In this document: positions 1-5,031 of the stretch, piece after piece | Layout: every line of letters begins with the position of its first letter | How positions within the stretch are numbered: position 1 is the first letter of the stretch | Origin: an uncultured Bryobacterales bacterium | Lineage (GTDB): Bacteria > Acidobacteriota > Terriglobia > Bryobacterales > Bryobacteraceae | DNA length: 5,031 nt | Direction of reading: 5' to 3' | Assembly: GCA_937859895.1 (NCBI GenBank) | Contig: CALMAV010000040.1 | Span: forward strand, 3,085 to 8,115 | The notes under the pieces: model-generated | What the model was told of the DNA's origin: nothing | The model's input: only the letters and a program-made list of their open reading frames with translations | Database searches by the model: none | Translations under genes and position numbers: made by a program

Positions 1-1356
1 GCGAAACCAGTCCCACTCGACCGATTGCCACAGATCCGTAATGGTTCGGTAGAGCGCCTGTTCCTCTGGAGTCGGGCCGTTGAAGTATTGCCGCGCGGTC
101 AGCAGCCCCTCCATCAGGAACGACGTTTCCACCAAATCCGCGCCGTTTTCCAGCATGCCGAAGACGGGGATGCGCCGGCCTGTTCTGCCATCGAGGAAGT
201 GCGGCCAGACGCCGTGGAAGCGATCTGCTCTTTTCAGGAAAGCAGTAATCTGTTTGAGCCGCTGCAACCCGTCTTTACGCGAAACGAAGCCACGGTCGAC
301 TCCGACCACCAGCGCCATAATGCTGAAGCCTGACGCCCCGGTGGCAACCACGCTGTCCTCGCCGGGCAGGTTCTCGCGAGTCATGCCGGAAAGGGGATGT
401 GCGCCCTCCCAGCCGTAACGGAAGCAGGCCTCCTGCACCATGGTCAGCAGCTCATCATCGGTCATGGGGCGTGTGGTTGCCTCAACGTTCTTTGAGGGAC
501 GAGACTCGTGCCACTCCGCGTCTACCGTGCGCACCTGATAGCTCCTGGTCTCCCCGGAACGACCAAGATAGTCTGCGTAGCGGTGGACGTCAGGATACTG
601 AATGCCTATGGGTGCGAACGGCTGTCCATTGGTTGAGCGGTAGATGACGTAGTGGTCGAAGGACTCATCTGTAGGTGCCTGCCAGGAGATGTCGATGTGG
701 CGCTCATAGCCTTTTGCGCGGACATCGGAAACAACCGGCATGGGGACTCTGTGATCGCTTACGTCCGGTACGATTCGGATGTCGTCCAAGGTCAAGGCGT
801 GAGGCCGGTTGTCAGCCGTGGACTGCACGAAGGTCAGCGCCGCCGTCGTGTGGAAGTCGAAAGCGCGGAGGGATGCGGAAGTAAACGCTTTCATGGGGAT
901 GGCGACGGAGAACCATCGGCCGGCCGGAATCTTGGGCGCGTAGGGCTTCCAGTCCAGAGGGTCGGTGAAGTTGCCGGCCTCGTCGCGAAGGACCAGGAAG
1001 GGTAGCGGAAACGACCCATGCTCACGCGTGTAGCACCAGAAGGTGAGCAAGTCGCCGTAGAAGTTGAGATTACGGTTTCGGTATTTATAGAGGCTAATTT
1101 CCGCTTCCCAGCCACCCTGCGGAGAGGATGTCCACTGGAGCAGCAGTGCATTAGGCGGCGTGTGGAAATGTTCGGTGTCGACCGGCAGGCGCGTGCCTTG
1201 CAACGCCAATTGGCTCGGGACCGACACGATGCCTTTGCTGTAGAAGTAGCTGTCAGGCGTGTTGCTGTTGTCGAACAAGACCTCCCGATAGTAAGTCGGG
1301 CCAGTCAGGGACAAAGTCGTGCAGAGGAAACAGAACGCAGCAATTTTCGAGACCAT
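1..1356 (-). CDS. Secreted glycoamylase-like (PF10091/GH144-type) glycoside hydrolase with FN3 domain, partial (C-terminus outside window)
   Basis: I translated the minus strand from the ATG at 1356-1354. It is open for 452 codons to the window edge with no stop. Residues about 4-20 (IAAFCFLCTTLSLTG) form a hydrophobic signal peptide, so export is likely. Residues about 25-197 look like a beta-sandwich carbohydrate-binding-type region that ends in the typical LTLDDIRIVP. Residues about 205-297 fit a fibronectin type III domain (HIDISWQAP, HYVIYRS, RSYQVRTVDA). From about 298 the glycoamylase-like catalytic domain begins: DDELLTMVQEACFRYGW, ATGASGFSIMALVVGVDRG, FHGVWPHFLDGRTG, MLENGADLVETSFLMEGLLT. 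Enzymes of this family act on beta-linked glucans (GH144 members on beta-1,2-glucan) and are often annotated glucoamylase or beta-glucosidase. The substrate cannot be told here, and most of the catalytic domain lies outside the window. The start is 7 bp after the upstream phosphatase stop, and the only SD-like bases are a weak TTAGG overlapping that stop, so co-transcription with the phosphatase is likely. Confidence 0.85.
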   Translation of the reverse strand, partial: MVSKIAAFCFLCTTLSLTGPTYYREVLFDNSNTPDSYFYSKGIVSVPSQLALQGTRLPVDTEHFHTPPNALLLQWTSSPQGGWEAEISLYKYRNRNLNFYGDLLTFWCYTREHGSFPLPFLVLRDEAGNFTDPLDWKPYAPKIPAGRWFSVAIPMKAFTSASLRAFDFHTTAALTFVQSTADNRPHALTLDDIRIVPDVSDHRVPMPVVSDVRAKGYERHIDISWQAPTDESFDHYVIYRSTNGQPFAPIGIQYPDVHRYADYLGRSGETRSYQVRTVDAEWHESRPSKNVEATTRPMTDDELLTMVQEACFRYGWEGAHPLSGMTRENLPGEDSVVATGASGFSIMALVVGVDRGFVSRKDGLQRLKQITAFLKRADRFHGVWPHFLDGRTGRRIPVFGMLENGADLVETSFLMEGLLTARQYFNGPTPEEQALYRTITDLWQSVEWDWFR

Positions 1357-1363
1357 AATCGGC

Positions 1364-2014
1364 CTAACTTGGACTATACGCCGGCAGCGACAACCACTCG
1401 GATGGATGCATCACCACCAGGTCAGGCGGAACGGCCGCAAAGTCTTCGGGCTTAAATCCCCAGTTCACTCCACATGCGCGAACGCCGGCGTTGCGCGCTG
1501 TCTGGATATCAACGCCACTATCGCCGATCATCCATGTCTGGGCCGATCCTGTTTGGGCTTCGGCCATCAGGGTGGTGATGCCGATCGGGTCGGGCTTTTT
1601 CTGCGGAAAGCTGTTGCCGCCGAAGATACGGAAAAAGTAGCTGCCGATGCCGAGCGCCTCCAGAATATCGGCGCTGATTCTGAGCGGCTTGTTGGTCAGA
1701 ACGGCAAGAGCGTCTGTGCCCTGGGCCAATGCTTTCACCGCATCGCCGACGCCGTGATACAGCTTGGTGTTCTCAAGCGAGTGGTCACGGTAGTAGCGCA
1801 GGAAAAACGACAGCGCATCGGAATGTTGATCCTCTGAGAAGTGCGGCCCAAGCGCGCGGCGAACCAGGGAAGCCGCTCCATCGCCGACATAGGACTGAAT
1901 CAGATCGGCCGGTAGCGGCTCCATGCCAATGTACGCGCGTGTTGCGTTCGTTGAGATGGCCAGGTCTTCGCGCGAGTCGATCAGGGTTCCGTCAAGATCA
2001 AAGATAAGAAGCAT
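1364..2014 (-). CDS. gph: HAD-superfamily phosphatase, phosphoglycolate phosphatase-like
   Basis: This 216-aa protein is the normal length for the Gph/PGMB-type HAD hydrolases. All four HAD motifs are visible: motif I DLDGTLID (nucleophile D6, acid/base D8), motif II LTNK (T107), motif III lysine in QKKPDP (K139 or K140), and motif IV IGDSGVD (D165, D169). The alpha-helical cap lies between motifs I and II (about residues 15-85), as in type C1 HADs. The likely role is cytosolic Mg-dependent hydrolysis of 2-phosphoglycolate or another small phosphomonoester. The exact substrate of such proteins cannot be read from sequence, so gph is a family-level name. It starts 25 bp after the cvpA-like stop and ends 7 bp before the glycoamylase-like start, so the three probably form one transcript. 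No clear SD precedes its ATG. Confidence 0.9.
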   Translation of the reverse strand: MLLIFDLDGTLIDSREDLAISTNATRAYIGMEPLPADLIQSYVGDGAASLVRRALGPHFSEDQHSDALSFFLRYYRDHSLENTKLYHGVGDAVKALAQGTDALAVLTNKPLRISADILEALGIGSYFFRIFGGNSFPQKKPDPIGITTLMAEAQTGSAQTWMIGDSGVDIQTARNAGVRACGVNWGFKPEDFAAVPPDLVVMHPSEWLSLPAYSPS

Positions 2015-2039
2015 TCAGTTCAGACTACTGGCTGGCGCG

Positions 2040-2597
2040 CTAGACTTCCTGCCCGTGGTGGTTACCAGGCTGTTTCCATAGCTGGCGCAAATTTTCAAGC
2101 TGCTGGGTAAAGGCGTCACGCAAGTCATGTGGCGCCAGTTCGACCAGCCAGGACGAAATGGTAGTGGCATAAGGCAGGATACGCGATTGCTGAACGGCTT
2201 GCGGGATAGGCGATGGCGCAAAGGCAATGACGAAGTCGAGTGAAGCGGCGATTATAATTGCACCTCGCGCAACCCCTGCCAGTCCACCCAGGAAGTGATC
2301 GAACCAAGAAAGGCCGATCCATCGGAAGAGTCTGGACAGAATGGCAGCAAGGAGTGAGCCGACGATGAGCGCTCCACAGAAAATGAGCAGGAAGCCTAGC
2401 ACGTTCGCCAAGGTTTCGGTCCTGACCCACGGCAGCAGTTTCGCGCCGACCAGCCGATAACACCAGAACCCGAACAGTATGCCCGCAACCGTTGCGCCGG
2501 TACCGATGATGACGCGCGCGAGGCCTGCTCGTAAGCCGGCAATAGCGGACCAGAGCAGAATGATAGCGAGGCAGAGATCAACGGAGGTGAATGGCAC
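2040..2597 (-). CDS. cvpA: CvpA family membrane protein
   Basis: This 185-aa protein has the CvpA layout. An N-terminal VDLCLAIILLWSAIAGLRAG segment leads into a second hydrophobic span (about 27-48). A third span lies at about 62-86, followed by the conserved amphipathic stretch GLSWFDHFLGGLAGVARGA leading into the fourth span (about 104-128). The C-terminal 50 residues are polar and presumably cytosolic. CvpA proteins are inner-membrane proteins, first linked to colicin V production and found in many bacteria with an unclear general role in envelope stress or purine-operon contexts. The start is GTG at 2597-2595, because an in-frame TAG lies seven codons upstream and there is no ATG nearby. 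No SD is seen. Gene order cvpA, then HAD phosphatase, then glycoamylase-like gene with short gaps suggests an operon. Confidence 0.9.
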   Translation of the reverse strand: MPFTSVDLCLAIILLWSAIAGLRAGLARVIIGTGATVAGILFGFWCYRLVGAKLLPWVRTETLANVLGFLLIFCGALIVGSLLAAILSRLFRWIGLSWFDHFLGGLAGVARGAIIIAASLDFVIAFAPSPIPQAVQQSRILPYATTISSWLVELAPHDLRDAFTQQLENLRQLWKQPGNHHGQEV

Positions 2598-2624
2598 GAG
2601 TGTTGTTGAATGGGTCTAGATTGC

Positions 2625-2652
2625 CGTTAGCTCAAGAGCGGCGCAGCTAACG
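2625..2652 (-). repeat. 8-bp perfect inverted repeat (hairpin) at the end of the phosphatase-tail ORF
   Basis: CGTTAGCT (2625-2632) and AGCTAACG (2645-2652) are exact inverse complements separated by 12 bases. The stop codon of the phosphatase-tail ORF lies inside one arm, and the hairpin sits about 28 bp ahead of the cvpA GTG. No T-run follows on the minus strand, so this is not a standard intrinsic terminator. It could be an mRNA-stabilising or attenuating stem. The arms faintly resemble integron core sites, but the spacing does not fit attC. Confidence 0.4.
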
Positions 2653-2860
2653 TCCTTGCGTGGCTGTCAATCCACTCGCGCTGCGCTTGTGTATCTGGAA
2701 TCGATGCTCGTCGGGTAACGCTCACGAGTTCGACCGCCCCTCCGGGATCAAGGCCTTTTGCGACAAGACATGATGCTATTAAGCCGGTACGCCCGACATC
2801 ATCCTGCTTCCGGATGGCGTGACCAGGGTAGAAGCGTTGGTCAAGCGCGATGGTGATCAT
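2627..2860 (-). CDS. Small ORF matching the C-terminal part of a dual-specificity/tyrosine phosphatase, catalytic Cys missing; probable gene remnant
   Basis: This 77-aa ORF contains VGRTGLIASCLVAKGLDP (22-39) followed by a helix and PDTQAQREWI (55-64). That is the order seen right after the P-loop of bacterial dual-specificity (CDKN3/CDC14-like) phosphatases, where HCxxxxxR-[ST]-G is followed by LIA-C-L and later a PET-x-EQ-x-[FW] segment. Counting back from R24, the positions that should be His-Cys are R17-K18, so the nucleophile is absent. The usual 80-100 residues before the P-loop are also absent. The protein should therefore be inactive as a phosphatase. It starts in an ATGA overlap with the upstream coiled-coil gene, so it may still be translated by coupling. 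I infer a truncated remnant. A small protein with a new role is the alternative. The family call rests on motif recognition only. Confidence 0.55.
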   Translation of the reverse strand: MITIALDQRFYPGHAIRKQDDVGRTGLIASCLVAKGLDPGGAVELVSVTRRASIPDTQAQREWIDSHARTLAAPLLS

Positions 2861-3102
2861 TGGCTTCTATCCAGGAGCTTGGCGATCTCTAGGTCAAGAG
2901 CAGCAAACTTGCCATTGACCACCTCTTTGAAGTCTAAGAATTGGTCATTCAGCTTTTCGATACGGCGTGATAGGTCGTCTAGCCTATGGCCGAAGTCGTC
3001 CAAACGTTTGCCGAGTTGATTGGTGGCAATCCACATTGCCCCAAGCCCGACAATGACTGATCCTCCCGTAGAAATGATTGTCGTTAAAAGTGCGTTATCC
3101 AT
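2857..3102 (-). CDS. Small single-pass membrane protein with coiled coil, function unknown
   Basis: The protein has 81 residues. Residues about 5-25 form one membrane segment (LLTTIISTGGSVIVGLGAMW). Residues 30-62 then show an almost unbroken heptad pattern, with hydrophobics at 30, 34, 37, 41, 44, 48, 51, 55, 58 and 62. A local repeat RLDDFGHRLDDL sits at about 33-44, and the helix continues to the C-terminus. This predicts a membrane-anchored oligomeric coiled coil. Small proteins of this architecture (MDN... start, glycine-rich span, TNQ, then a long helix) are widespread and unnamed. I do not recognise a function. Its TGA overlaps the ATG of the phosphatase-tail ORF. No good SD precedes its ATG. 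The clean architecture argues that it is a real gene. Confidence 0.7.
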   Translation of the reverse strand: MDNALLTTIISTGGSVIVGLGAMWIATNQLGKRLDDFGHRLDDLSRRIEKLNDQFLDFKEVVNGKFAALDLEIAKLLDRSQ

Positions 3103-3144
3103 TTCTTATAGCACCACCGTATCTCCAAAAATGCGCCAGCTTGC

Positions 3145-3173
3145 CAGTCCCGTCTCACCAGGGCGAGGGACTG
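3145..3173 (-). repeat. 7-bp perfect inverted repeat in the spacer ahead of the coiled-coil gene
   Basis: CAGTCCC (3145-3151) and GGGACTG (3167-3173) are exact inverse complements around a 15-base loop. On the minus strand the hairpin lies after the ParB-like remnant and about 45 bp ahead of the coiled-coil gene. A run of five T occurs about 15 bases later (plus-strand aaaaa at 3127-3131), too far for a classic intrinsic terminator. It may be a weak terminator left from the decayed gene. Confidence 0.35.
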
Positions 3174-3245
3174 TTAGGCGGTTACAGCGTAGCTCTTAGC
3201 CCACTCAAACACTTCAGTCCACATAATTACTGCCCTTCCCGCAGA

Positions 3246-3502
3246 TCATTGTCTTCTTTGAACAACCTCTCGGGGCAAATTCTTTACTTCAATACCGTGC
3301 TTGCGTTAGACACATACAGGTAGTAACCATTCAGTATTGTCCCATCTGGCCGGGTCCTAAGGGAGTCTGGCTGGCCAGGCACAATGGATTGAATCAGTAC
3401 TTCGCTCGAGAGCGCTTCTAATAGAGCGAGTTTTGGCGGGATGAGAGAGCTATCTGGGTGCAGCGGCTTAGCACCGGATAAGGACCGGAAAGTAACATCA
3501 GC
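3246..3502 (-). pseudogene. Remnant of a small ParB-like nuclease-domain protein, frameshifted
   Basis: The minus strand from 3502 to 3287 reads 72 codons (TAA at 3286-3284) with no start codon in the normal place. It contains LHPDSSLIPPKLALLEAL, then VLIQSIVPGQPDSLR, then RPDGTILNG. This resembles small ParB-like proteins in which DGxxLNG is followed by NHR or HHR. Here that motif is replaced by YYLY. The homology appears to continue in the next frame from 3305 (RKHGIEVKNLPREVVQRRQ) to TGA at 3248-3246, where intact relatives would read on after the HR motif. One lost base near 3306 would explain the switch. An in-frame TGA sits just upstream of 3502, and no ATG, GTG or TTG precedes the conserved part. 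The family name is from memory of the motif, so it is tentative. The decayed state (no start, frame change, lost HR) is well supported. Confidence 0.5.
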
Positions 3503-3628
3503 GATTCAGACTGTAGAGGACGACAGGAATTTCACCAACAACGTCCCACAAAGCCTTGGTAGCTTTCGCCGCAGTCAACTTACGGCGTTCTGCCGCGATC
3601 AGGACACTGAGTCTAAAACTATTCCCAA
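3498..3628 (-). pseudogene. vapC: Remnant of a VapC-type PIN-domain toxin, frameshifted and truncated
   Basis: A TTG codon at 3628-3626, inside the last codons of the antitoxin gene, opens a frame reading LGIVLDS (TTG would start it as Met). It stops after two more codons. One frame over, from 3605, it continues VLIAAERRKLTAAKATKALW and on to EIPVVLYSLNR, then TGA at 3500-3498. Joined, this is the start of a PIN toxin, whose usual opening is [LI]VLDSSVLIAAERR with the first catalytic Asp. Restoring one base after TCA (3610-3608) gives exactly DSSVLIAAERR. Only about 44 of the usual 130-140 residues remain. The later acidic residues (the AEL motif and the two distal Asp) are gone, so no active RNase can be made. 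The position directly after the antitoxin, with overlap, is that of a normal VapBC pair. Confidence 0.8.
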
Positions 3629-3876
3629 GAGGGCAGATTCCATAGCTGCCGCTGGGCTTTGAGGCCTTCCTCTATATCATGAGCAAAATCGTCATTGATG
3701 ATCGCTTCCGATCCGCGCGCTTCCAGATCTGCGATCACGTCCGAGATCATGCGGCCTGTGGCTTGGGGCTTGATAACAGCCACGGCATGACTGCCCCGCT
3801 CAATGATGGATTCACTGCCTTGTCGAACCCTTGCCAGCACGACCGCAATATCCTTCACCACATCCGCCTCTGACAT
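3619..3876 (-). CDS. vapB: Type II toxin-antitoxin antitoxin, Phd/VapB-like
   Basis: This 85-aa protein has the usual two parts. The N-terminal DNA-binding half (SEADVVKDIAVVLARVRQGSESIIERG.HAVAVIKP, residues 2-37) follows the Phd/YefM fold pattern SEA-x(7)-L-x-x-V-x-x-G, then a strand pair ending in VAVI. A linker and acidic helix (INDDFAHDIEEGLKAQ) follow, and the C-terminal tail WNLPSWE is typical of antitoxins paired with PIN toxins. It should bind its own promoter and neutralise VapC, but the adjacent toxin gene is broken, so it is an orphan. The start is set at ATG 3876-3874. The frame upstream stays open (reading YIIH just before Met), so the N-terminus may once have been longer. No SD is visible. 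It begins 26 bp after purC and could be co-transcribed with it. Confidence 0.85.
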   Translation of the reverse strand: MSEADVVKDIAVVLARVRQGSESIIERGSHAVAVIKPQATGRMISDVIADLEARGSEAIINDDFAHDIEEGLKAQRQLWNLPSWE

Positions 3877-3894
3877 GTGAATGATGTACCATGT
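3873..3894. promoter_or_regulatory. Possible antitoxin operator (inverted repeat over the antitoxin start)
   Basis: ACATG (3873-3877) and CATGT (3890-3894) are inverse complements around 12 bases, covering the antitoxin start codon and the purC-antitoxin spacer. Antitoxins of this class usually repress their own promoter through short palindromes at this place. The arms are only 5 bp, so chance is possible. Confidence 0.25.
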
Positions 3895-3902
3895 TCTCGA
3901 TC

Positions 3903-4823
3903 TTAGCGACGTCCATCCTTATCACCATCCACAGTTAATCTTCGTCCAGTTATCTGCCGATACGCTTCCTGATACTTAGCGCTTGTTTTAGCAATGACAT
4001 CAGCGGGGAGTGCGGGCGCAGGAGGTTGCTTGTTCCAGGGCAGGGTCTCGAGATAATCGCGGACAAACTGCTTGTCGAAGGACGGCTGCGGACCACCCGG
4101 CTTCCAGGTATCGGCCGGCCACCAGCGCGATGAATCGGGCGTCAACACCTCATCGGCGAGCACGAGTGTGCCGTCGACAAAGCCAAATTCCAGCTTCGTA
4201 TCGGCAAGGATGATGCCGCGCTGCAAAGCATGTTGTGCGCCGCGCTCGTAGATTGCCAACGTTAGATCGCGAAGCTGCGCCCCTAGCGCTCCGCCAATTT
4301 GCTCAGCTACGTGGGCGAAAGAAACATTCTGATCGTGTCCGCTTTGGGCTTTGGTGGCCGGCGTAAAAATGGGTTCAGGTAGCCTGTCTCCATCGCGTAA
4401 TCCCGAAGGCAGCGGAATACCACAAACGGTGCCAGACTCCACATACTCTTTCCAGCCCGAGCCGGCCAGATACCCGCGGGCAACGCACTCCACCTCAATC
4501 ATGTTGGCCCGTTTGACCAACATCGATCGGCCTTCTAAAATGGCTTCGTATGGTCTGAGGGAGTCTGGATATTGCCGGGTGTCTGCGGTTACCAGGTGGT
4601 TCGGGATCACGTCGCCGAAAGCCTCAAACCAAAAGAGCGACATCTGGGTCAGCACGCGGCCTTTTTGGGGGATACCGCTGGCGAGAATGCAGTCAAATGC
4701 TGAGATACGGTCAGTAGCAAGGAAGAGCAATTGCTCACCCAGACTGTACACATCCCGCACTTTTCCACGGGCGACTAACGGTAGTGCAAGCTCGCTTTCC
4801 AGCAGGATAGAGTCATCGGTCAT
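3903..4823 (-). CDS. purC: Phosphoribosylaminoimidazole-succinocarboxamide (SAICAR) synthase
   Basis: This 306-aa protein catalyses the ATP-dependent joining of CAIR and aspartate to SAICAR in cytosolic de novo purine synthesis. Conserved blocks are in order: the glycine-rich nucleotide-binding start ARGKVRDVYSLGEQLLFLATDRISAFD (18-44), ECVARGYLAGSGWKEY (112-127), FTPATKAQSGHDQNVSF (153-169), RGIILADTKLEFGF (202-215), LADEVLTPDSSRWW (222-235) and SFDKQFVRDYLE (248-259). The length fits the longer, about 300-residue branch of PurC (also found in yeast Ade1) rather than the 235-240-residue E. coli type. The ATG at 4823 is the only sensible start, because an in-frame TAA lies seven codons upstream. 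No strong SD is seen. It is not next to other pur genes here. Its 3' neighbour is the orphan antitoxin, and its 5' side is a divergent spacer. Confidence 0.97.
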   Translation of the reverse strand: MTDDSILLESELALPLVARGKVRDVYSLGEQLLFLATDRISAFDCILASGIPQKGRVLTQMSLFWFEAFGDVIPNHLVTADTRQYPDSLRPYEAILEGRSMLVKRANMIEVECVARGYLAGSGWKEYVESGTVCGIPLPSGLRDGDRLPEPIFTPATKAQSGHDQNVSFAHVAEQIGGALGAQLRDLTLAIYERGAQHALQRGIILADTKLEFGFVDGTLVLADEVLTPDSSRWWPADTWKPGGPQPSFDKQFVRDYLETLPWNKQPPAPALPADVIAKTSAKYQEAYRQITGRRLTVDGDKDGRR

Positions 4824-4925
4824 GCTGAGTACTACCGAGTATTACAGAGCGGTACCCGGTCTAATCAGGAAAATCCTGCTCCCAAATTCGGGATCTTAGA
4901 ATGCGTGAGAATGTAAACTGTTCCC
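4824..4925. promoter_or_regulatory. Divergent intergenic region between purC and the isomerase-like gene
   Basis: This 102-bp spacer must carry promoters for both purC (leftward) and the plus-strand gene, but I cannot pick out convincing -35/-10 pairs. Visible structure is a tandem 10-base repeat GAGTACTACC/GAGTATTACA (4827-4846) in the purC leader, a short hairpin CAGGA-aaa-TCCTG (4866-4878), and a 12-base near-palindrome CCCAAATTCGGG (4881-4892) that could be an operator. No riboswitch-like fold is recognised. Confidence 0.4.
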
Positions 4926-5031
4926 ATGGCTCCGGTTCCGTTCCGACTTTCCGTTTGTAACGAGATTTTCGGTCAGACGGCGTTCCCTGAGGTCTGCCGA
5001 GAGATCCGGGCAGCCGGATATGCAGGCATAG
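4926..5031 (+). CDS. Sugar phosphate isomerase/epimerase (xylose-isomerase-like TIM barrel), partial N-terminus
   Basis: From the ATG at 4926 the frame is open for 35 codons to the window edge: MAPVPFRLSVCNEIFGQTAF, then PEVCREIRAAGYAGI. The opening pattern (first beta strand RLSVCNEIF, a helix with EVCREIRAAGY, then GI, where relatives continue with E and an active-site strand) is that of the AP-endonuclease-2/xylose-isomerase-like TIM barrels annotated as sugar phosphate isomerase/epimerase. These usually act on sugars or polyols using a divalent metal. The metal-binding residues lie beyond the window. An in-frame TAA four codons upstream fixes this as the first ATG. No SD is visible. It is divergent from purC and need not share its function. 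Confidence 0.7.
   Translation, partial: MAPVPFRLSVCNEIFGQTAFPEVCREIRAAGYAGI

Noticed and set aside
1..1356. Several plus-strand and one minus-strand (891-1151) short ORFs
   Set aside because: They are shadows of the long open minus-strand glycoamylase-like frame, which carries all the recognisable motifs.
2800..2816. Small hairpin CATCC-tgcttcc-GGATG
   Set aside because: The stem is only five bases, lies inside a coding frame and has no terminator features.
3105..3113. Extended -10-like TGCTATAAG on the minus strand just before the coiled-coil gene
   Set aside because: It lies only two bases from the ATG and has no -35 partner, so transcription would begin inside the coding region. Probably chance.
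3173..3179. GTTAGGC, with GTTAGAC at 3305-3311, GTTAGCT at 2626-2632 and GCCTAAC at 1362-1368, resembling integron attC core sites
   Set aside because: No matching RYYYAAC/GTTRRRY partner lies at attC distance with inner L boxes, and the GTTAGCT arm breaks the consensus. There is no cassette array or integrase.
3441..3662. 73-codon plus-strand ORF
   Set aside because: It is antisense to the toxin and ParB-like remnants and has no recognisable pattern or ribosome site.
4351..4899. 182-codon plus-strand ORF opposite purC
   Set aside because: It overlaps the strongly conserved purC frame and shows no recognisable motif of its own.
1..5031. A new defence, phage or mobile system
   Set aside because: I looked for transposase, integrase, nuclease/helicase sets, CRISPR repeats, reverse transcriptase and RNA genes and saw none. 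The toxin-antitoxin, ParB-like and phosphatase pieces are broken and look like remnants rather than a working system.

Overview
The window looks like a piece of bacterial chromosome with moderately high GC and few recognisable Shine-Dalgarno sites. The protein sequences suggest Acidobacteriota or a similar soil bacterium. That guess comes from the style of the antitoxin, the FN3-containing glycoamylase-like enzyme and the xylose-isomerase-like protein, and it is not proven. Almost everything reads on the minus strand. Only the last 106 bases hold a plus-strand gene.

Read along the minus strand from the right: a 102-bp divergent spacer (4824-4925) separates a plus-strand sugar-phosphate-isomerase/epimerase-like gene, cut by the window edge, from purC (SAICAR synthase, de novo purine synthesis). 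A short Phd/VapB-type antitoxin follows 26 bp after purC. Its expected partner, a PIN-domain (VapC) toxin, is present only as a frameshifted first third that starts inside the last codons of the antitoxin. That remnant ends at about 3500, exactly where a second decayed gene begins, a ParB-like nuclease-domain remnant with its own frameshift. Positions 3103-3618, which otherwise look empty, are therefore a small gene graveyard.

After a hairpin-bearing spacer comes an 81-aa protein with one membrane segment and a near-perfect heptad coiled coil. It overlaps by ATGA a 77-aa ORF that reads as the tail of a dual-specificity/tyrosine phosphatase, with the nucleophilic cysteine missing. Next is a compact same-strand run: cvpA-like membrane protein, gph-like HAD phosphatase (25 bp gap), then a secreted multidomain glycoamylase-like (GH144/PF10091-type) enzyme 7 bp further on, which runs off the left edge.

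The confident housekeeping content is purC, the HAD phosphatase, CvpA and the glycoamylase-like enzyme. I see no phage, IS element, CRISPR array, RNA gene or clearly new multi-gene system. The most interesting content is the decay zone between purC and cvpA: an orphaned antitoxin, a toxin remnant joined to a ParB-like remnant, and a phosphatase tail without its active site that has been placed in a translationally coupled position.
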